64,000 nucleotides of DNA from Nicotiana tabacum (GCF_000715075.1 NC_134095.1:55858419-55922418), one strand, 5' to 3'; counted from the first letter of the stretch, positions 24,241-36,143 are shown. The notes: generated from the letters alone by a model not told the origin. Made by a program: numbers and translations.

Positions 24241-26010
24241 ACGGGATACTATTTCGATAAGTTCGAAATAACGCCCTTTAAGGCCAAGGGCCTTCGCCAA
24301 AGAGAAGAGTTCGACCTCGATCGAACGATGACGAGTTAACATTTCGACAAGTTCGAAATAACACCCTTTAAAGCCAAGGGCCTTCGCCAAAGAGAAGAGT
24401 TCGATCTTGATCGAACGACGATGGGTTAATATTTCGACAAGGTCAAAATAACACCCTTTAAGGCCAAAGGCCTTCGCCAAAGAGAAGAGTTCGACCTCGA
24501 TCGAATGACGACGGGTTAATATTTCAACAAGTTTGAAATAACACCCTTTAAGGCCAAGGGCCTTCGCCAAAGAGAAGAGTTCGACCTCGATCGAACAACG
24601 ACGGGTTAACACTTCGTCAAGTTCGAAATAACACCTTTTAAGGCCAAAGGCCTTCGCCAAAGAGAGGAGTTCGACCTCGATCAATCGACGACGGTTAACA
24701 TGTCGACAAGTTCGAAATAACACCCTTTAAGGCCAAAGACCTTCACCAAAGAGAAAAGTTTGACCTCGATCGAATTACGACGAGTTAACATTTCGACAAG
24801 TTTGAAATAACACCATTTAAGGCCAAGGGCCTTCGCCAAAGAGAAGAGTTCGATCTCGATCGAATAACGGTGGGTTAACATTTCAACAAGTTCTAAATAA
24901 CACCCTTTAAGGCCAAGGGCCTTCGCCAAAGAGAAGAGTTCGACCTCGATCGAACGACGACGGGTTAACATTTCGACAAGTTCGAAACAACACCCTTTAA
25001 GGCCAAGGGCCTTCGCAAAAGATAAGAGTTCGACCTCGATCGAACGACGATGGGTTAACATTTCTACAAGTTCGAAATAACACCCTTTAAGGCCAAGGGC
25101 CTTCGCCAAAGAGAAAAGTTCGACCTTGATCGAACGACACGGGTTACTATTTCGATAAGTTCAAAATAACACCCTTTAAGGCCAAGGGCCTTCGCCAAAG
25201 AGAAAAGTTCGACCCCGATCAAACGACGACGGGTTAACATGTTGACAAGTTCGAAATAACACCCTTTAAGGCCAAAGGCCTTCACCAAAAGTGAAGGGTT
25301 TGATCTCGATCGAGCGATGACATGTTAACATTTTGACAAGTTCGAAATAACACCCTTTAAGGCCAAGGGCCTTCGCCAAAGAGAAGAGTTCAACCTCGAT
25401 CGAACGACAATGGGTTAACATTTTGACAAGTTCGAAATAACACCCTTTAAGGCCAATGGCCTTCGCCAAAGAGAAAAGTTCGACCTCGATCGAATGACGA
25501 CGGGTTAACATTTCAACAAGTTCTAAATAATACCCTTTAAGGCCAACGGCCTTCGCCAAAGATAAGAGTTCGACCTTGATCGAACAACGACAGGTTAACA
25601 AGTCGACAAGTTCAAAATAACACCTTTTAAGGCCAAGGGCCTTCTCTAAAGGGAAGAGTTCGACCTCAATCGAACAACGACGGGTTAACATTTCGACAAG
25701 TTCGAAATAACACCCTTTAAGGCCAAGGGACTTCGCCAAAGAGAAGAGTTCGGCCTCGATCGAATGACGACGGGTTAACATTTCAAAAAATTTGAAATAA
25801 CACCCTTGAAGGACAAGGGCCTTCACCAAAAATAAGAGTTCGACCTCGATCGAGCGGCGACGGGTTACTATTTCGATAACTTCGAAATAACACCCTTAAA
25901 GGCCAAGAGCCTTCGCCAAAAAGAAGAGTTCAATCTTGATCGAACAACGACGGGTTGATATTTCGACAAAAGTTCAAAATCACACCCTCAAGGCCATGAG
26001 CCATCGCCGA
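24229..26010. repeat. 90-bp tandem array, about 20 units
   Basis: Units repeat every 90 bases with few indels (ACACCCTTTAAGGCC recurs at 24361, 24451, 24541 and so on). Each unit contains the inverted repeat AAGGCCAAGGGCCTT and the palindromic TCGATCGA. Because 90 is a multiple of three, the minus strand stays open over long runs and gives a 30-residue repeat with GCYFELVEMLTRRRSIEVEL then FSLAKALGLK. The last units near 25980 are degenerate. Tat/Ogre elements are known to carry tandem arrays in this 3' region that can seed satellites. Confidence 0.97.
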
Positions 26011-28014
26011 AGAGAAAATTCAAAATATTCCTAAGGCCAAGAACCGTCAGAAAATATAAAGGGAAAGAAAGACAGGGACTCGCCATACGGGAATCTACCT
26101 CGCACCAAAGTCACGAAAAGCAAGAGCAAAGATAAAGTGCAAAGCAAATAACAATGAAAAATTCTTCTTTATACAAAGTCACTGTGCAAATAGTCGCAGA
26201 TTACATACGGCCCAAGCCAACGATAAAAAAGGAGAAAGAAACAACGATGACCGACAACAAATATAAAAAAACAAAAAATAGACAAAGACAGCATTCTTTC
26301 ACTCATCGTTATCATCGCCACCATCTCCAGGAAATCCTCCCTCATCATTTGCGCCCTCATCGGCCTCCGGAGTCGCAGAGTCATAACCACAATTGACAGG
26401 AGCCTTTCGCACCTTTGCCCGTGCTCCTTCATATGCGGCCTGAGAAACATTGCCCACCTCCCACAAACTCTTGTATATATCCCACTGGGCTTTAGCATGA
26501 ACCCAAAGCTCGTGCAAGTGGTGGGGGACAGCAACGGAGGAAGACTCGATTTGAGCCAACAGTTGCTCCTTTTCAGCCTCCAAAGCGGAAACTCGATCCC
26601 CCAATACCGACGCTTCTCGATCGATCTCACCAATGCATTCATCAAGCCTCGCTTCACTTAGTGTGTCGTCGTCCTTTCCGATTCCTACTCGGATTGGAGG
26701 ACACGAATAGTATTCTCCAGGGTCGTCGCCATTGCCGTAGCTGAGGACCAGGTACTCTCGATGCTCTCCAACCTGGCAACCTTTCTCTCCAACTCGGCCA
26801 ACTTTCCCATCCACTTCGCACTCATCACCTCAACCTTGATAAGATTTTGATCCAATTCAGCCTGCATTGACCTCAGTCTCCCCTGCAAATAGTCACACTC
26901 TGTAGCTACCCCCTTGCCCAACTCAAGCTCTTCGTCCTTCAGGTGAAGTTGCTCCTCGAGCACACTATTTCTACGAACGGCCTCCATCAACTACTAGTCT
27001 CTCTTCTCCAATTCCTCATCGAGGGATCGAGCACCAGGATTTTCCCTCAACCGCTAGTGTATCTCATGGCACTTGTTGCGATAGAGTCGATACTTCTCCA
27101 ACATCTTCAAGAAAATCTTGGCCCGAATGTCGGCCCTGCGCATACTCTCCATTTCCACCATGTACATCTGAAAAATGACAATATAGGTTAAAGACATATC
27201 AACAAGAAAAATGAGAGAAGTATAAAAGAAAAGTGCAACGTACTCTCAAGCCCATAACGGCCACCTCATTCATCAAATTGATATCAAGTACGTTTCAGAG
27301 AGCCTAGTTCTTGGCAGTGGAGCACAAAATACCGAACTGTGGCATCTGATCCTCCGTGTCCCCCAGGAGATTAACATCCGAAGAGATCTCAAGAATACGG
27401 ACCGGGCCACCCGCACGAACTACCGAGTGGGTAATACCCTCTTCAAACATCCTAACATCATCAAGATCGAGGTCCGACTCGGATTCATAGTCGTCGACCA
27501 CAACACCCTTTCCTCTTTCAGCAGCTGAGGAGGAAGCACGAACAGGTACGGAGGATGGGGTACGTCTGAAACCACAACGGCGACCTCAGAAATCTAGCCC
27601 CCCATCATGGCAGGTTGTTGATCAACGACAGTGGCAGGAATCTCCATCGACGGGGCAGATATGATGGTTGGATCTATCTCTACGGGTGGAGTGGTATCAA
27701 TCCCCGCCCCAGATCCTATCAAGGGAGAGTCGTCCAGGTGTATTACAATTGGAGGGGTTGTCTCGAATTCCACTAGCCGCCTCTTGGATGGCACTTCTTC
27801 TTCCTTAGCACGAGGAGATTTACCCATCAGATGAGCGACACGAGTCTGGACCTCAGTCTGAGAAGTGGCCGTTGCAGAAATAATCACAGTCGCAGACTCA
27901 ATTGAAGTCGCCCCTAACAAAGACCGAGCGGTAGGTGTTGCAGCAGGGCAAGCAGATGATGCCCGCTGACGAAAAGCTAATGGAGGATCCCTTGCTCTCT
28001 GCACTCTCCCTGGC

Positions 28015-28083
28015 CTTGACAAATAGCACATAAGAAACAAACTAAAAAGAGAGGAAAAATAGCAAACAGAAATGACATCTCAC
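28015..28083 (-). other. Predicted intron 2 of the Tat-B antisense gene
   Basis: 69 nt with donor GTGAGATGTC and acceptor CTATTTGTCAAG on the minus strand. It removes a hydrophobic run that would otherwise look like a membrane segment, and joins FGRKPLMG to the Pro/Ala/Ser-rich linker. Confidence 0.6.
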
Positions 28084-28235
28084 CCATAAGGGGCTTGCGC
28101 CCAAATTTTTCATAAAAGGCCGACCATGTGCGTACCCCCGCCCTATGGGGAAGGATGGAACTCACGCACTTGCGGATACCTTCAACAAATGGAGGGGGAA
28201 ACTTCTCAGTTGCAGAGACATAATAGGGTTTAGTA

Positions 28236-28288
28236 CTGTAACAAAAAGTGATCGGGCATCTCACCGACTAAAAACAAAAGAAACTTAC
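28236..28288 (-). other. Predicted intron 1 of the Tat-B antisense gene
   Basis: 53 nt with donor GTAAGTTTCT and acceptor TTTTTGTTACAG on the minus strand, splitting a codon after its first base right after Trp-Asn-Phe-Ala. This is shorter than most plant introns. Tat-A has an 80-nt intron at the same place and phase. Confidence 0.6.
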
Positions 28289-29108
28289 GTGCAAAGTTCC
28301 ACTTCTCAAGGAACCCCGTTGGATCCGCCACAATGTGCTTGGTCCGCACATAGAAATAGTTCTCGTAGAAATGACGGTTAGCCATGTCATCCATTTTTAC
28401 CACCAGACTCTTCGACCCCCGAGGACGCATGTGAATTATCATGTCGCGAATAAGTTGAGGGGCGAAAATATTGAGCATGTGATCCAAAGTGATCTCACGA
28501 CTGGCGAGTTCTGCAAATTTGAGCAACATAAGGAACAGCTTGTACATGTACGGCAAAAGTTGGGCAGGACATACCTCGTAAAAACAGCAGAAATCTACCA
28601 CCGGGAGAGGGAGAGGAAGTGTGTATCCAATAAGAAAGGGGTAGGCGTAGAACATGCAGTACCCAGGACGGTCAAACCGCCGGCCGCATGTCAACGTAAC
28701 TGGGGATTCCCCACCTAGCTTTCAACTCTGCAATGTCTTTTTCTTTTATAATAGAGGGGACAAGTTCCGGCTCTACCCTAGCACGACTGCAGAAGTCAGT
28801 CCATTCTCTCCTAGAACGAGGCAAGATCTCAGCTACCGACGGGACCTCCTCATCTTCCACCACTTCTACTCCTTCGGTGGCCAGAACAACATTTTCAGGC
28901 ACCGGAATTGTGACAGAGAGATCAGTGCGAGAAGAATCACCAGCCATTTTGTCAAGATGGTGTGGCAAAAAGACAATGGAAAGGAAGGATGAAAGTTTTC
29001 AGTCAACTGGGGGCGAATGAAAATTCGGAGTATGAGGAAGAAGTATATTCGCAAAATTATTTCAAGCAAAGGGCAAAGAAGTGTGTCAATCGAGTGATGT
29101 GTTCCCAC

Positions 29109-29116
29109 TATTTATA
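29109..29116 (-). promoter_or_regulatory. TATA box for the Tat-B antisense gene
   Basis: The minus strand reads TCTTATAAATAGTGGGAACAC, giving TATAAATA about 162 bases upstream of the antisense ATG at 28947. It lies outside the LTR. In Tat-A a weaker ATAAATTT sits at 11230-11237, about 150 bases upstream of that ATG. Confidence 0.55.
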
Positions 29117-29428
29117 AGAGACATAAATCCCCCAAGCACAAAACCCAAGAGTCGCCAATCAAATCTGATAGGGCACAAAACATTTTGATTCCCCAGGAAC
29201 ATGTGTCATAATGGCGACAACCACGAAACAACGCTTCAATACCAAATGGTGTTTCGGTTCCGAAACAGTCGCAACGGTCCAAGAATAACGAAAGAGCGTC
29301 GTCATCTCACTTGAAACCTAAGAAGCATAACCAAGGAACAAGTAGTTAGAATTCTCTCAAATTCGTAGCAATCATGATCTGTCTGCCTGGCCCGACAGGG
29401 GACGACCCCGACAGACGGAGGGACTAAC

Positions 29429-29954
29429 TGTATTGGTCAAAATCTGATCGATGCGGTCAAGCAGACCAACATCCCGTCCAGGAGGCAAGGCAGCGAAAGA
29501 CTACATGGTCTATTCCACATCCAGCAGTCTCGATACCCTTTAAGTTAGAAGGAACAACGTTTAGAGGACGACCAAGGCAGACATAGTGTGTGAGAGCGTC
29601 AGACCAAGTAAATAGCAAAATTCCCATAACTATATATAGTAGGAGAAAACATTCGGTTAGGGGGACGGTTCTCCACTTCTTCCTCTCTCCTTAGTTCTCT
29701 CTTCTGTAATCTTCACAATGAAAAGAAGAACGACGCAATCTCCAAAAAAGCATATAAAAAAACCTTCCCAATTGATTAATGGGAGCCACAATGAAGAGAT
29801 TCAATAAGATTGATTACCTCTATTTCATCTAATGCACTACTTTTTTCTTCAATTAGCTCATTGATCTGGAATTTATTATGTATAACTAAGGTTTACCTCT
29901 TCATGTTCTTTAATTGATTTATTCAAAAAGTTCCCATATCTTTTGAGTCAAATA
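29429..29954 (+). repeat. Tat-B 3' LTR
   Basis: 526 bp from TGTATTGGTC to GTCAAATA. Apart from one internal deletion relative to the 5' LTR it is closely similar. The terminal CA is mutated to TA. The purine-rich ACGGAGGGA just upstream is the likely polypurine tract. Confidence 0.92.
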
Positions 29955-29959
29955 CTAAT

Positions 29960-30128
29960 TCCTTAGGGGATGATGGAGTATTTTAAGGGATTTTTTAAAT
30001 TGGAATGAGAGATAGTCTTGTCCTTAAAATGTGAGATTTGTTTAATAGTACATGATGATTTTCAAAATTGAATAAATTTCTATAAAGTAGACATACAAGG
30101 TAACATAAATATTTTAAATGTGTATGGA
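29960..30128. other. Short AT-rich spacer between Tat-B and C3
   Basis: About 170 bases with no coding or repeat signal. It is probably older host DNA and is bordered by the target duplications of both elements. Confidence 0.5.
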
Positions 30129-30133
30129 GTTAA

Positions 30134-31089
30134 TGTCACGACCCCGGTTCGCCCTCCATGAACCATCGTGACGGCACCTAGTCTCTGCGGTCCCGCTTTT
30201 GCGGAACACGGGTCGCATCTGGGACTTCTCACTTAAAACCAATCTTCCGCATCTGCGACTCCCCATCTGCAGATGCGGTACCACTCTTGCGGAAATCTTA
30301 CCGCTTCTGCGGTCCCTACTAAACTTCGTCATTTCCGCTTCTGCGATAGATTCGTCGCTTCTGCGGCTTCGCACCTGTGGTCCCACACTCGCAGGTGCAG
30401 TTATGACAGAAGAACAGCTGAAGCTGCAACTCCAAATTTCCAAAAATATTTCCGTCAACCATCCGAGATCATCCCGAGTCCCCCAGGACCTCAACCAAAC
30501 CTACCAACATATCCCATAACTTCATTCAAACTTGTTCCAACCTTCAGAACGCTCAAAACAATATCAAAACACCTATTTTTTTATCGAATTCAAGCCTAAG
30601 AATTCCAAAAACTCTAAAAATACGCTTTCGATCAAAAAGTCTACCAAACCTCATCCGAATGACCTGAAATTTTGCACACACGTCACATTCAACACTGCGG
30701 AGCTACTCAAACTTCCGGAATTCCATTCCGACCCTCGGATCAAAATCTCACTATCGAACCGAAAACTTCAAAATTCGACCTTTCGGCATTTCAAGCCTAA
30801 ATTAGCTACGGTCCTCCAAAACACAATCCGAACACGCCCCTAAGCCCGAAATCACCCAACCGAGCTAACGGAACCATCAAATTTTCATTCCGAGGTTGTA
30901 TTTATACTGTTCTAACTACGGTCAACTTTCCAACACTTAAGCTCTCATTTAGGGACTAAGTGTCCCAAAACTCTCCGAAACTCAAAACCGAACATCCCGG
31001 CAAGTCAAAATAGCAGAAATAAACATGGGGAAAGCAATTAATAGAGGATCGGGACATAAATTCTTAAGACGACCGGCCAGATCGTCACA
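30134..31089 (-). repeat. C3 3' LTR, internally deleted
   Basis: From TGTCACGACCCCGG to GATCGTCACA. After about 45 bases shared with the 5' LTR it jumps to a CpG-rich stretch (30184-30405) of CGCTTCTGCGG-type motifs, then from about 30450 follows the 5' LTR again to its end. It lacks the tandem array of the other LTR. The purine tract GTAGGAGGA lies at 31090-31098 on the minus strand. Confidence 0.92.
30184..30405. repeat. CpG-rich CGCTTCTGCGG cluster in the C3 3' LTR
   Basis: About ten near-palindromic motifs of the form CCGCTTCTGCGG or GCATCTGCG in about 220 bp. It resembles in kind, though not in sequence, the GCGTTCGCG cluster of C2. Confidence 0.75.
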
Positions 31090-31169
31090 TCCTCCTACAT
31101 TTAAACATTCACTCGTCCTCGAACGAGCATAAAGACATACCTGAAGTAGTGAAAAGATGAGGGTAACGG

Positions 31170-34100
31170 CTGCACATATCCTACTCGATCTCCCAGGTCG
31201 CCTCCTCGACCAGCTGACCCCGCCACTAAACCTTTACTGATGCAATGTTCTTTGATCTCAGCTTTCTTACCTGCCTATCCAATATAGCCATTGGCTCCTC
31301 AACATAGGATAGATCCTTGTCCAACTGGACTGGACTGATCTGAAATCCAACACGTGCGACGGATCACCGTGATACCTCTGAAGCATCGAAACATGAAATA
31401 CCGGACGAACTCCTTCCAGGCTGGGAGGTAAGGCAAGATCATAAGCAACCTCCCCAACATGCCTCAATATCTCAAAAGGGCCAATAAACCTCGTACTCAA
31501 CTTTCCCTTTTTCCCAAATCTCATAACGCCCTTCATAGGCAAAACCCGAAGCAGAACCCTCTCTCCAACCATATAGGAAACATCACGAACCTTCTGGTCT
31601 GCGTAACTCTTCTGTCTGGACTGGGCTGTACGGAGTCTATCCTGAATCACCTTGACCTTCTCCAAAGCATCCTAAACCAAGTCTGTTCCTAATAATCTAG
31701 CCTCACCCGGCTCAAACCAACCCACCGGGGATCTACACCACCTACCATATAAAGCCTCGTATGGATGCCATCTAAATGCTGGACTGATAGCTGTTGTTGT
31801 AAGCAAACTCTGCCAATGGCAAGAACTGATCCCAAGACCCTCCAAACTCAATCACATACGCACAGAGAATATCATCAAGAATCTGAATAGTGTGTTTGGA
31901 CTGTCCATCCGTCTGAGGGTGAAATGTTATACTCAACTCCACCCGAGTACCCAACTCATGCTGAACGGCTCTCCAAAAATGTGATATGAACTGAGTACCT
32001 CTATCTGAAATGATGGAAACCGGAATACCATGCAGACGAATAATCTCCCGGATATAGATCTCCACCAACCGCTCCGAGGAATAAGTAGTACATACAAGAA
32101 TAAAGTGAGTGGACTTGGTCAGCCGATCCACAATCACCCGAATGGCATCGAACTTTCTCAAAGTCCATGGGAGCCTAACTACAAAGTCCATGGTGATCCG
32201 CTCGCACTTCCACTCCGGAATCTATATCTGCTGAAGTAACCTACCCGGTCTCTGGTGCTCATACTTCACCTGCTGATAGTTGAGGCACCGAGCTACAAAT
32301 CCAACTATATATTTCTTCATCCGTCTCCACTAGTAGTGTTGCCTCAAATCCTGATACATCTTCGCGGCACCCGGATGAATGGAATACCTCGAGCTATGGG
32401 TCTCCTCTAGAATCAACTCTCAAAGCCCATCTACATTGGGTACGCAAATCTGACCCTGCATCCTCAATACACCATCATCACCAATAGCCACATCTCTGGT
32501 ATCACCGTGCTGAACCTTGTCCTTGAGGACAAGCAAGTGAGGGTCATCATACTGCCACTCCCTGATACGATCAAATAAAGAAGACCGAGAAATCACGCAA
32601 GCTAGAACCCGACTGGGCTCCGAAAGATCCAATCTCACAAACTTGTTGGCTAAGGTCTGAACATCCATCGCCATAGGCCTCTCTGATACTGGTAAAGAAG
32701 CCAAACTCCCCAAACTCTCTGCCTGGCAACTCAAAGCATTGGTCACCACATTGGCCTTGCCCGGGTGATACAGAATAGTGATATCATAGTCCTTCAGCAA
32801 CTCTAACCACCTCATCTAGCGCAAATTTAGATCCTTTTGCTTGAACAGGTGTTGCAAGCTCCGATGGTCAGTATAAATCTCATAAGGCACACCATATAAA
32901 TAATGGCGCCAGATCTTCAAGGCGTGAACAATGGCAGCTAACTCAAGGTCATGGACCGGATAATTCTTCTCATGTACCTTCAACTGTATGGACGCGTAGG
33001 CAATCACTGTATTGTCCTGCATCAACACCACTCTGAGGCCAATCCTCGAGGCATCACAATAAACCGTATAAGACCCTGAACCTGTAAGCAGTATCAAAAT
33101 TGGGGTTGTAGTCAAAGCTATCTTGAGCTTTTGAAAGCTCGCCTCACACTCCTCCTCCACTGGAACGGAGCACCCTTCTAGGTCATTCTGGTCATAGGGC
33201 TGTAATCGATGAAAACCCCTCAACAAAACGGCAGTAGTAACCTGCCAAGCCAAGGAAATTGCGGATGTCTGTAGCTAAGGATGTTATGGGCCAACTCTGC
33301 ATGGCCTTTATCTTCTTCGGATCCACCTGAATACCCTCACTCGACACCACGTGGCCTAAGAATGCCATTGAATCCAACCAAAACTCACATTTCGAGAACT
33401 TAGCATATAACTTCTTCTCTCTCAGAGTCTGAAGCACAGTCCTCTGGTGTTGCTCATGATTTTTCCGACTCCGGGAATACACTAGAATATCATCAATAAA
33501 GACAATGACGAACGAGTCAAGATACGGCCGGAACACACTGTGTATCAAATGCATAAAGGTTGTCGGGGCATTGGTCAGCCCAAATGACATAACAAGGAAC
33601 TCATAATGACTATACCGAGTCTGAAAGCAGTCTTCGGGATATCTGGGTCCCGAATCTTCAACTGATGGTAACCTGAGCGCAAGTCAATCTTAGTAAACAC
33701 TCGTGCGCCCTGAAGTTGGTCAAATAGATCATCAATACAAGGTAAAGGATAACGGTTCTTCATTGTAACCTTGTTCAGCTGGCGATAATCAATACACATA
33801 CGCATAGAACCATCCTTTTTCTTCACAAACAAGACAGGAGCACCCCAAGGCGATACACTGGGCCGAATAAAACCCTTATCAAGTAATTCTTGTAACTGAT
33901 CCTTCAACTCAGGAGGAGCCATACGTACGGAGGAATAGAAATGGGCTGAGTGCCCGGTAACAGATCAATGCCAAAATCAATATCTCTATCAGGCGGCATG
34001 CCCAGAAGATCAGCTGGAAACACATCGGGAAAATCCCGTACTACTAGGACTGAATCAACTGAAGGGGTATCAACACTGACATCTCTCACATAAGCCAAAT

Positions 34101-34530
34101 ACGCGTCACACCCCTTCTCAACCATACACTGAGCTTTAAGAAAAGAAATAACTCTACTGGGAGTGTGATCTAAAGTACCCCTCCACTCAACAAGCGGTAC
34201 ACCTGGCATAGCCAGTGTCACAGTTTTGGTGTGACAATCAAGAATAGCATAATGGGGCGACAACCAGTCCATGCCCAAGATAATATCAAAATCTACCATG
34301 CTGAGCAATAATAAATCGGCTCTGGTCTCAAAACCACTAAGAGCAACCAAACACGACCGATAGATGTGGTCCACAACAAGAGAATCTCCCACAAGAGTAG
34401 AAATATAAACAGGGGAACTCAAAGAATCCTGAGGTACACCCAAATACGGAGCAAAATAAAAAGACACATAAGAGTAAGTGGATCCTGGATCGAATAGAAC
34501 CGATGCATCTCTGTGACAAACCAATATAAT
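31170..34530 (-). pseudogene. C3 pol remnant: PR, RT, RNase H, integrase, chromodomain
   Basis: Protease with an intact LFDPGSTYSYVS at 34500-34460 and ILGMDWLSPHYAILDC (frame 34524-33904); RT 33922-33192 with [22 protein letters not shown] and the catalytic FIDDILVYS near 33490; RNase H 33253-32816 with YTVYCDAS and [12 protein letters not shown]; integrase zinc region and core (32815-31772) with DFVVRLPWTL, SDRGTQF and HPQTDGQSK; then the C-terminal part with VGERVLLRVLPMKG (31665-31267) and a chromodomain near 31250-31180 ending WRGQLVEEATWE. Breaks: a one-base shift between the two RT frames near 33590, a stop between RNase H and integrase at 32816, and TAG for CAG in the chromodomain. 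All catalytic motifs checked are present. Confidence 0.9.
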
Positions 34531-35940
34531 ACATGTGATGATAGAATCGGAGGTAACAACCTCGGTACAGGCATGAAGGGCATAGTATCTGGCCTGGCCT
34601 CCCCCTCTAGGGCGACCTCTACCTCCCCAACCTCCACCTCTAGCTGGCTAAGCAGGTGGGGTAGCAACTGGAGATGTAACCATGGCCTGAGAACTCTGCG
34701 GGGCACGTTGTGGCTGAGAAGTCTGTGGAGGTGCACCCTCCCCCCCCCCAAGTCTAGGGCAATTCCTCACCATATGGTGTGTGTCACCACACTCAAAACA
34801 AGCTCTGGGAGGACGTGGTGGCTATGACAAGCTCGGGCCAGGTCTACTGGACTGACCTCTGAAAGCACCCCGCACAAGAAGCGTCCTAGATACCGGAGGT
34901 ACATAATAAGGCTCGTGAGGTCTAGGAGGAGCTGGAATACCACTGGCTGCTAGAAGAGCTGAATGAATAGGGCGACTCATATAACCCCTACCATGACGAC
35001 CTGTTGCTGGGACACGAGCACCAGAAAAATGGCCCGACTCTCGAGACCTCTCAGCCTCCCTCTCCTCTCTCTCCCTAGCATGCATACCCTCAATCCTCCT
35101 AGCAATGCTCACTACCTGCTAATAAGAAATATCCATCTCCAACTCATGAGCCATGCTAGACCTAATGTTGGGAATAAAGCCCTCAATAAACCGGCGAACC
35201 CTCTCGCGAACAGTAGAAACCAAAGTTGGTGCATGCCTACCCAAACTGGTATAACGGACAGCATACTCTGAGACAGTCATAGAACCCTGGTGCAAATGCT
35301 CAAACTCTGCGCGCCATGCGTCCCTGAGGCTCTGAGGAACATACTCTCTCAGGAATAGATCTGAAAACTGAGTCCAAGTCAGTGAAGCACCCTCATCCGG
35401 ACTGTCTAACTCATAGGTGTGCCACCACTCATAGGTGGCTCCTCGAAGCTGGAAAGTAGTGAAGGAAACCCCGCTCGATCCTGATATACCCATGGTACGG
35501 AGAATGCGGTAGCACTCATCTAGAAATCCCAGAGCATCATCCGATGCTAGACAACTGAAAATAGGAGGCTTGTACTTCTTGAACCTCTCAAGCCTAAGCT
35601 GCTCATCCTCGGAAGCTGCTACCCTGTCCTCGGGCTGATCTCGGACTGCAAGTTGTACATGAATAATCTCACGGACCTGCTCAACATGCACTCGCTGCTC
35701 AGGAGTGCGGGCGGTGGGAGTCTATGCTCCTCCCCCGACCTGAGATATAGTTGTAGGCGTATCAGGTGCCTGTTCTCTGGCTGGAACTGCTGGTGGTACC
35801 TCGGTGGCAGCTCGTGCAAGTGCTCTGGCTGCACCATGTGCGCGTCCTCGGCCTCTACCCCGGCCCCGGACCCGGCCTCTAACGGCTGCAGTAGGGACCA
35901 CGGTTGCCTGATCATCTCGGGTAGCGCATGTCCTCATCAT
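34530..35940 (-). pseudogene. C3 gag remnant
   Basis: Starts at 35940 (MMRTCATRDDQ), followed by an Arg/Gly-rich stretch. The capsid-like core is open at 35691-35119 (LERFKKYKPPIFSCLASDDA, then LRGATYEWWHTYELDSPDEG and VSEYAVRYTSLGRHAP). A stop at 35116 separates it from the basic region 35112-34822. The zinc knuckle CFECGDTHHMVRNC near 34755-34800 has the full CCHC set, unlike those of C1 and C2. Confidence 0.85.
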
Positions 35941-36128
35941 CTATGAGAGAATAGAAGACAGAAGTTTAGAATTGTGATATCCATAATATCGCACGACAAG
36001 GAAATCAAATGAAGTGGAAATTTTCCTAACAGTTACATAGCCTCTCGTAGATAAGTACAAACGTCTCTGTACCAATCAGCGAGACTCTAATAAACCGGCT
36101 TGTGATTCATGACTCCTATGAACCTAGA

Positions 36129-36140
36129 GCTCTGATACCA
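36129..36140 (-). promoter_or_regulatory. C3 primer binding site, tRNA-iMet
   Basis: TGGTATCAGAGC on the minus strand, a perfect 12-base match to the classical plant initiator tRNA-Met site, three bases inside the LTR edge at 36144. Confidence 0.93.
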
Positions 36141-36143
36141 ACT

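Larger units (their letters stand above)
26299..28947 (-). pseudogene. Antisense gene of Tat-B (Transposase_28-like, coiled coil)
   Basis: A multi-exon gene on the minus strand. Start at 28947 (MAGDSSRTDLSV); exon 1 shows AELKARWGIPSYVDMRPAV and, one base out of frame after 28680, RRFDRPGYCMFYAYPFLIGY, the Transposase_28-like core with VVDFCCFYEVCPAQLLPYM. Predicted introns are 28236-28288 and 28015-28083, both GT-AG. Next come a Ser/Thr/Pro linker (28000-27594), an acidic segment (27501-27304) and a coiled coil rich in Glu, Leu and Lys (26990-26400), ending with an acidic tail DGGDDNDE at 26299. Apart from the single-base shift near 28680 and a stop near 27594 it is largely open. A TATA box lies 160 bases upstream. 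The function is unknown; similar genes occur in Tat-type elements of many plants. Confidence 0.7.
22910..29954 (+). mobile_element. Tat-lineage element B, non-autonomous, with both LTRs
   Basis: A 7.0-kb element in plus orientation with two direct LTRs (22910-23664 and 29429-29954) and an exact 5-bp target duplication CTAAT (22905-22909 and 29955-29959). The primer site just inside the 5' LTR contains GCGCCGTCTGTGGGGA, typical of Tat-like elements. Only the start of gag remains; pol is absent. The interior holds a 90-bp tandem array and a gene on the opposite strand. It must depend on proteins from a relative for movement. Confidence 0.93.

Noticed and set aside
24229..26010. Array could be taken for a CRISPR array
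   Set aside because: Units are contiguous 90-bp near-copies with no unique spacers, and the genome is plant.
30199..30843. Plus-strand frames in the C3 LTR (and the similar one at 37442-37810)
   Set aside because: Both copies are LTR sequence antisense to the element, with no motif; the open frame is shared only because the LTRs are homologous.
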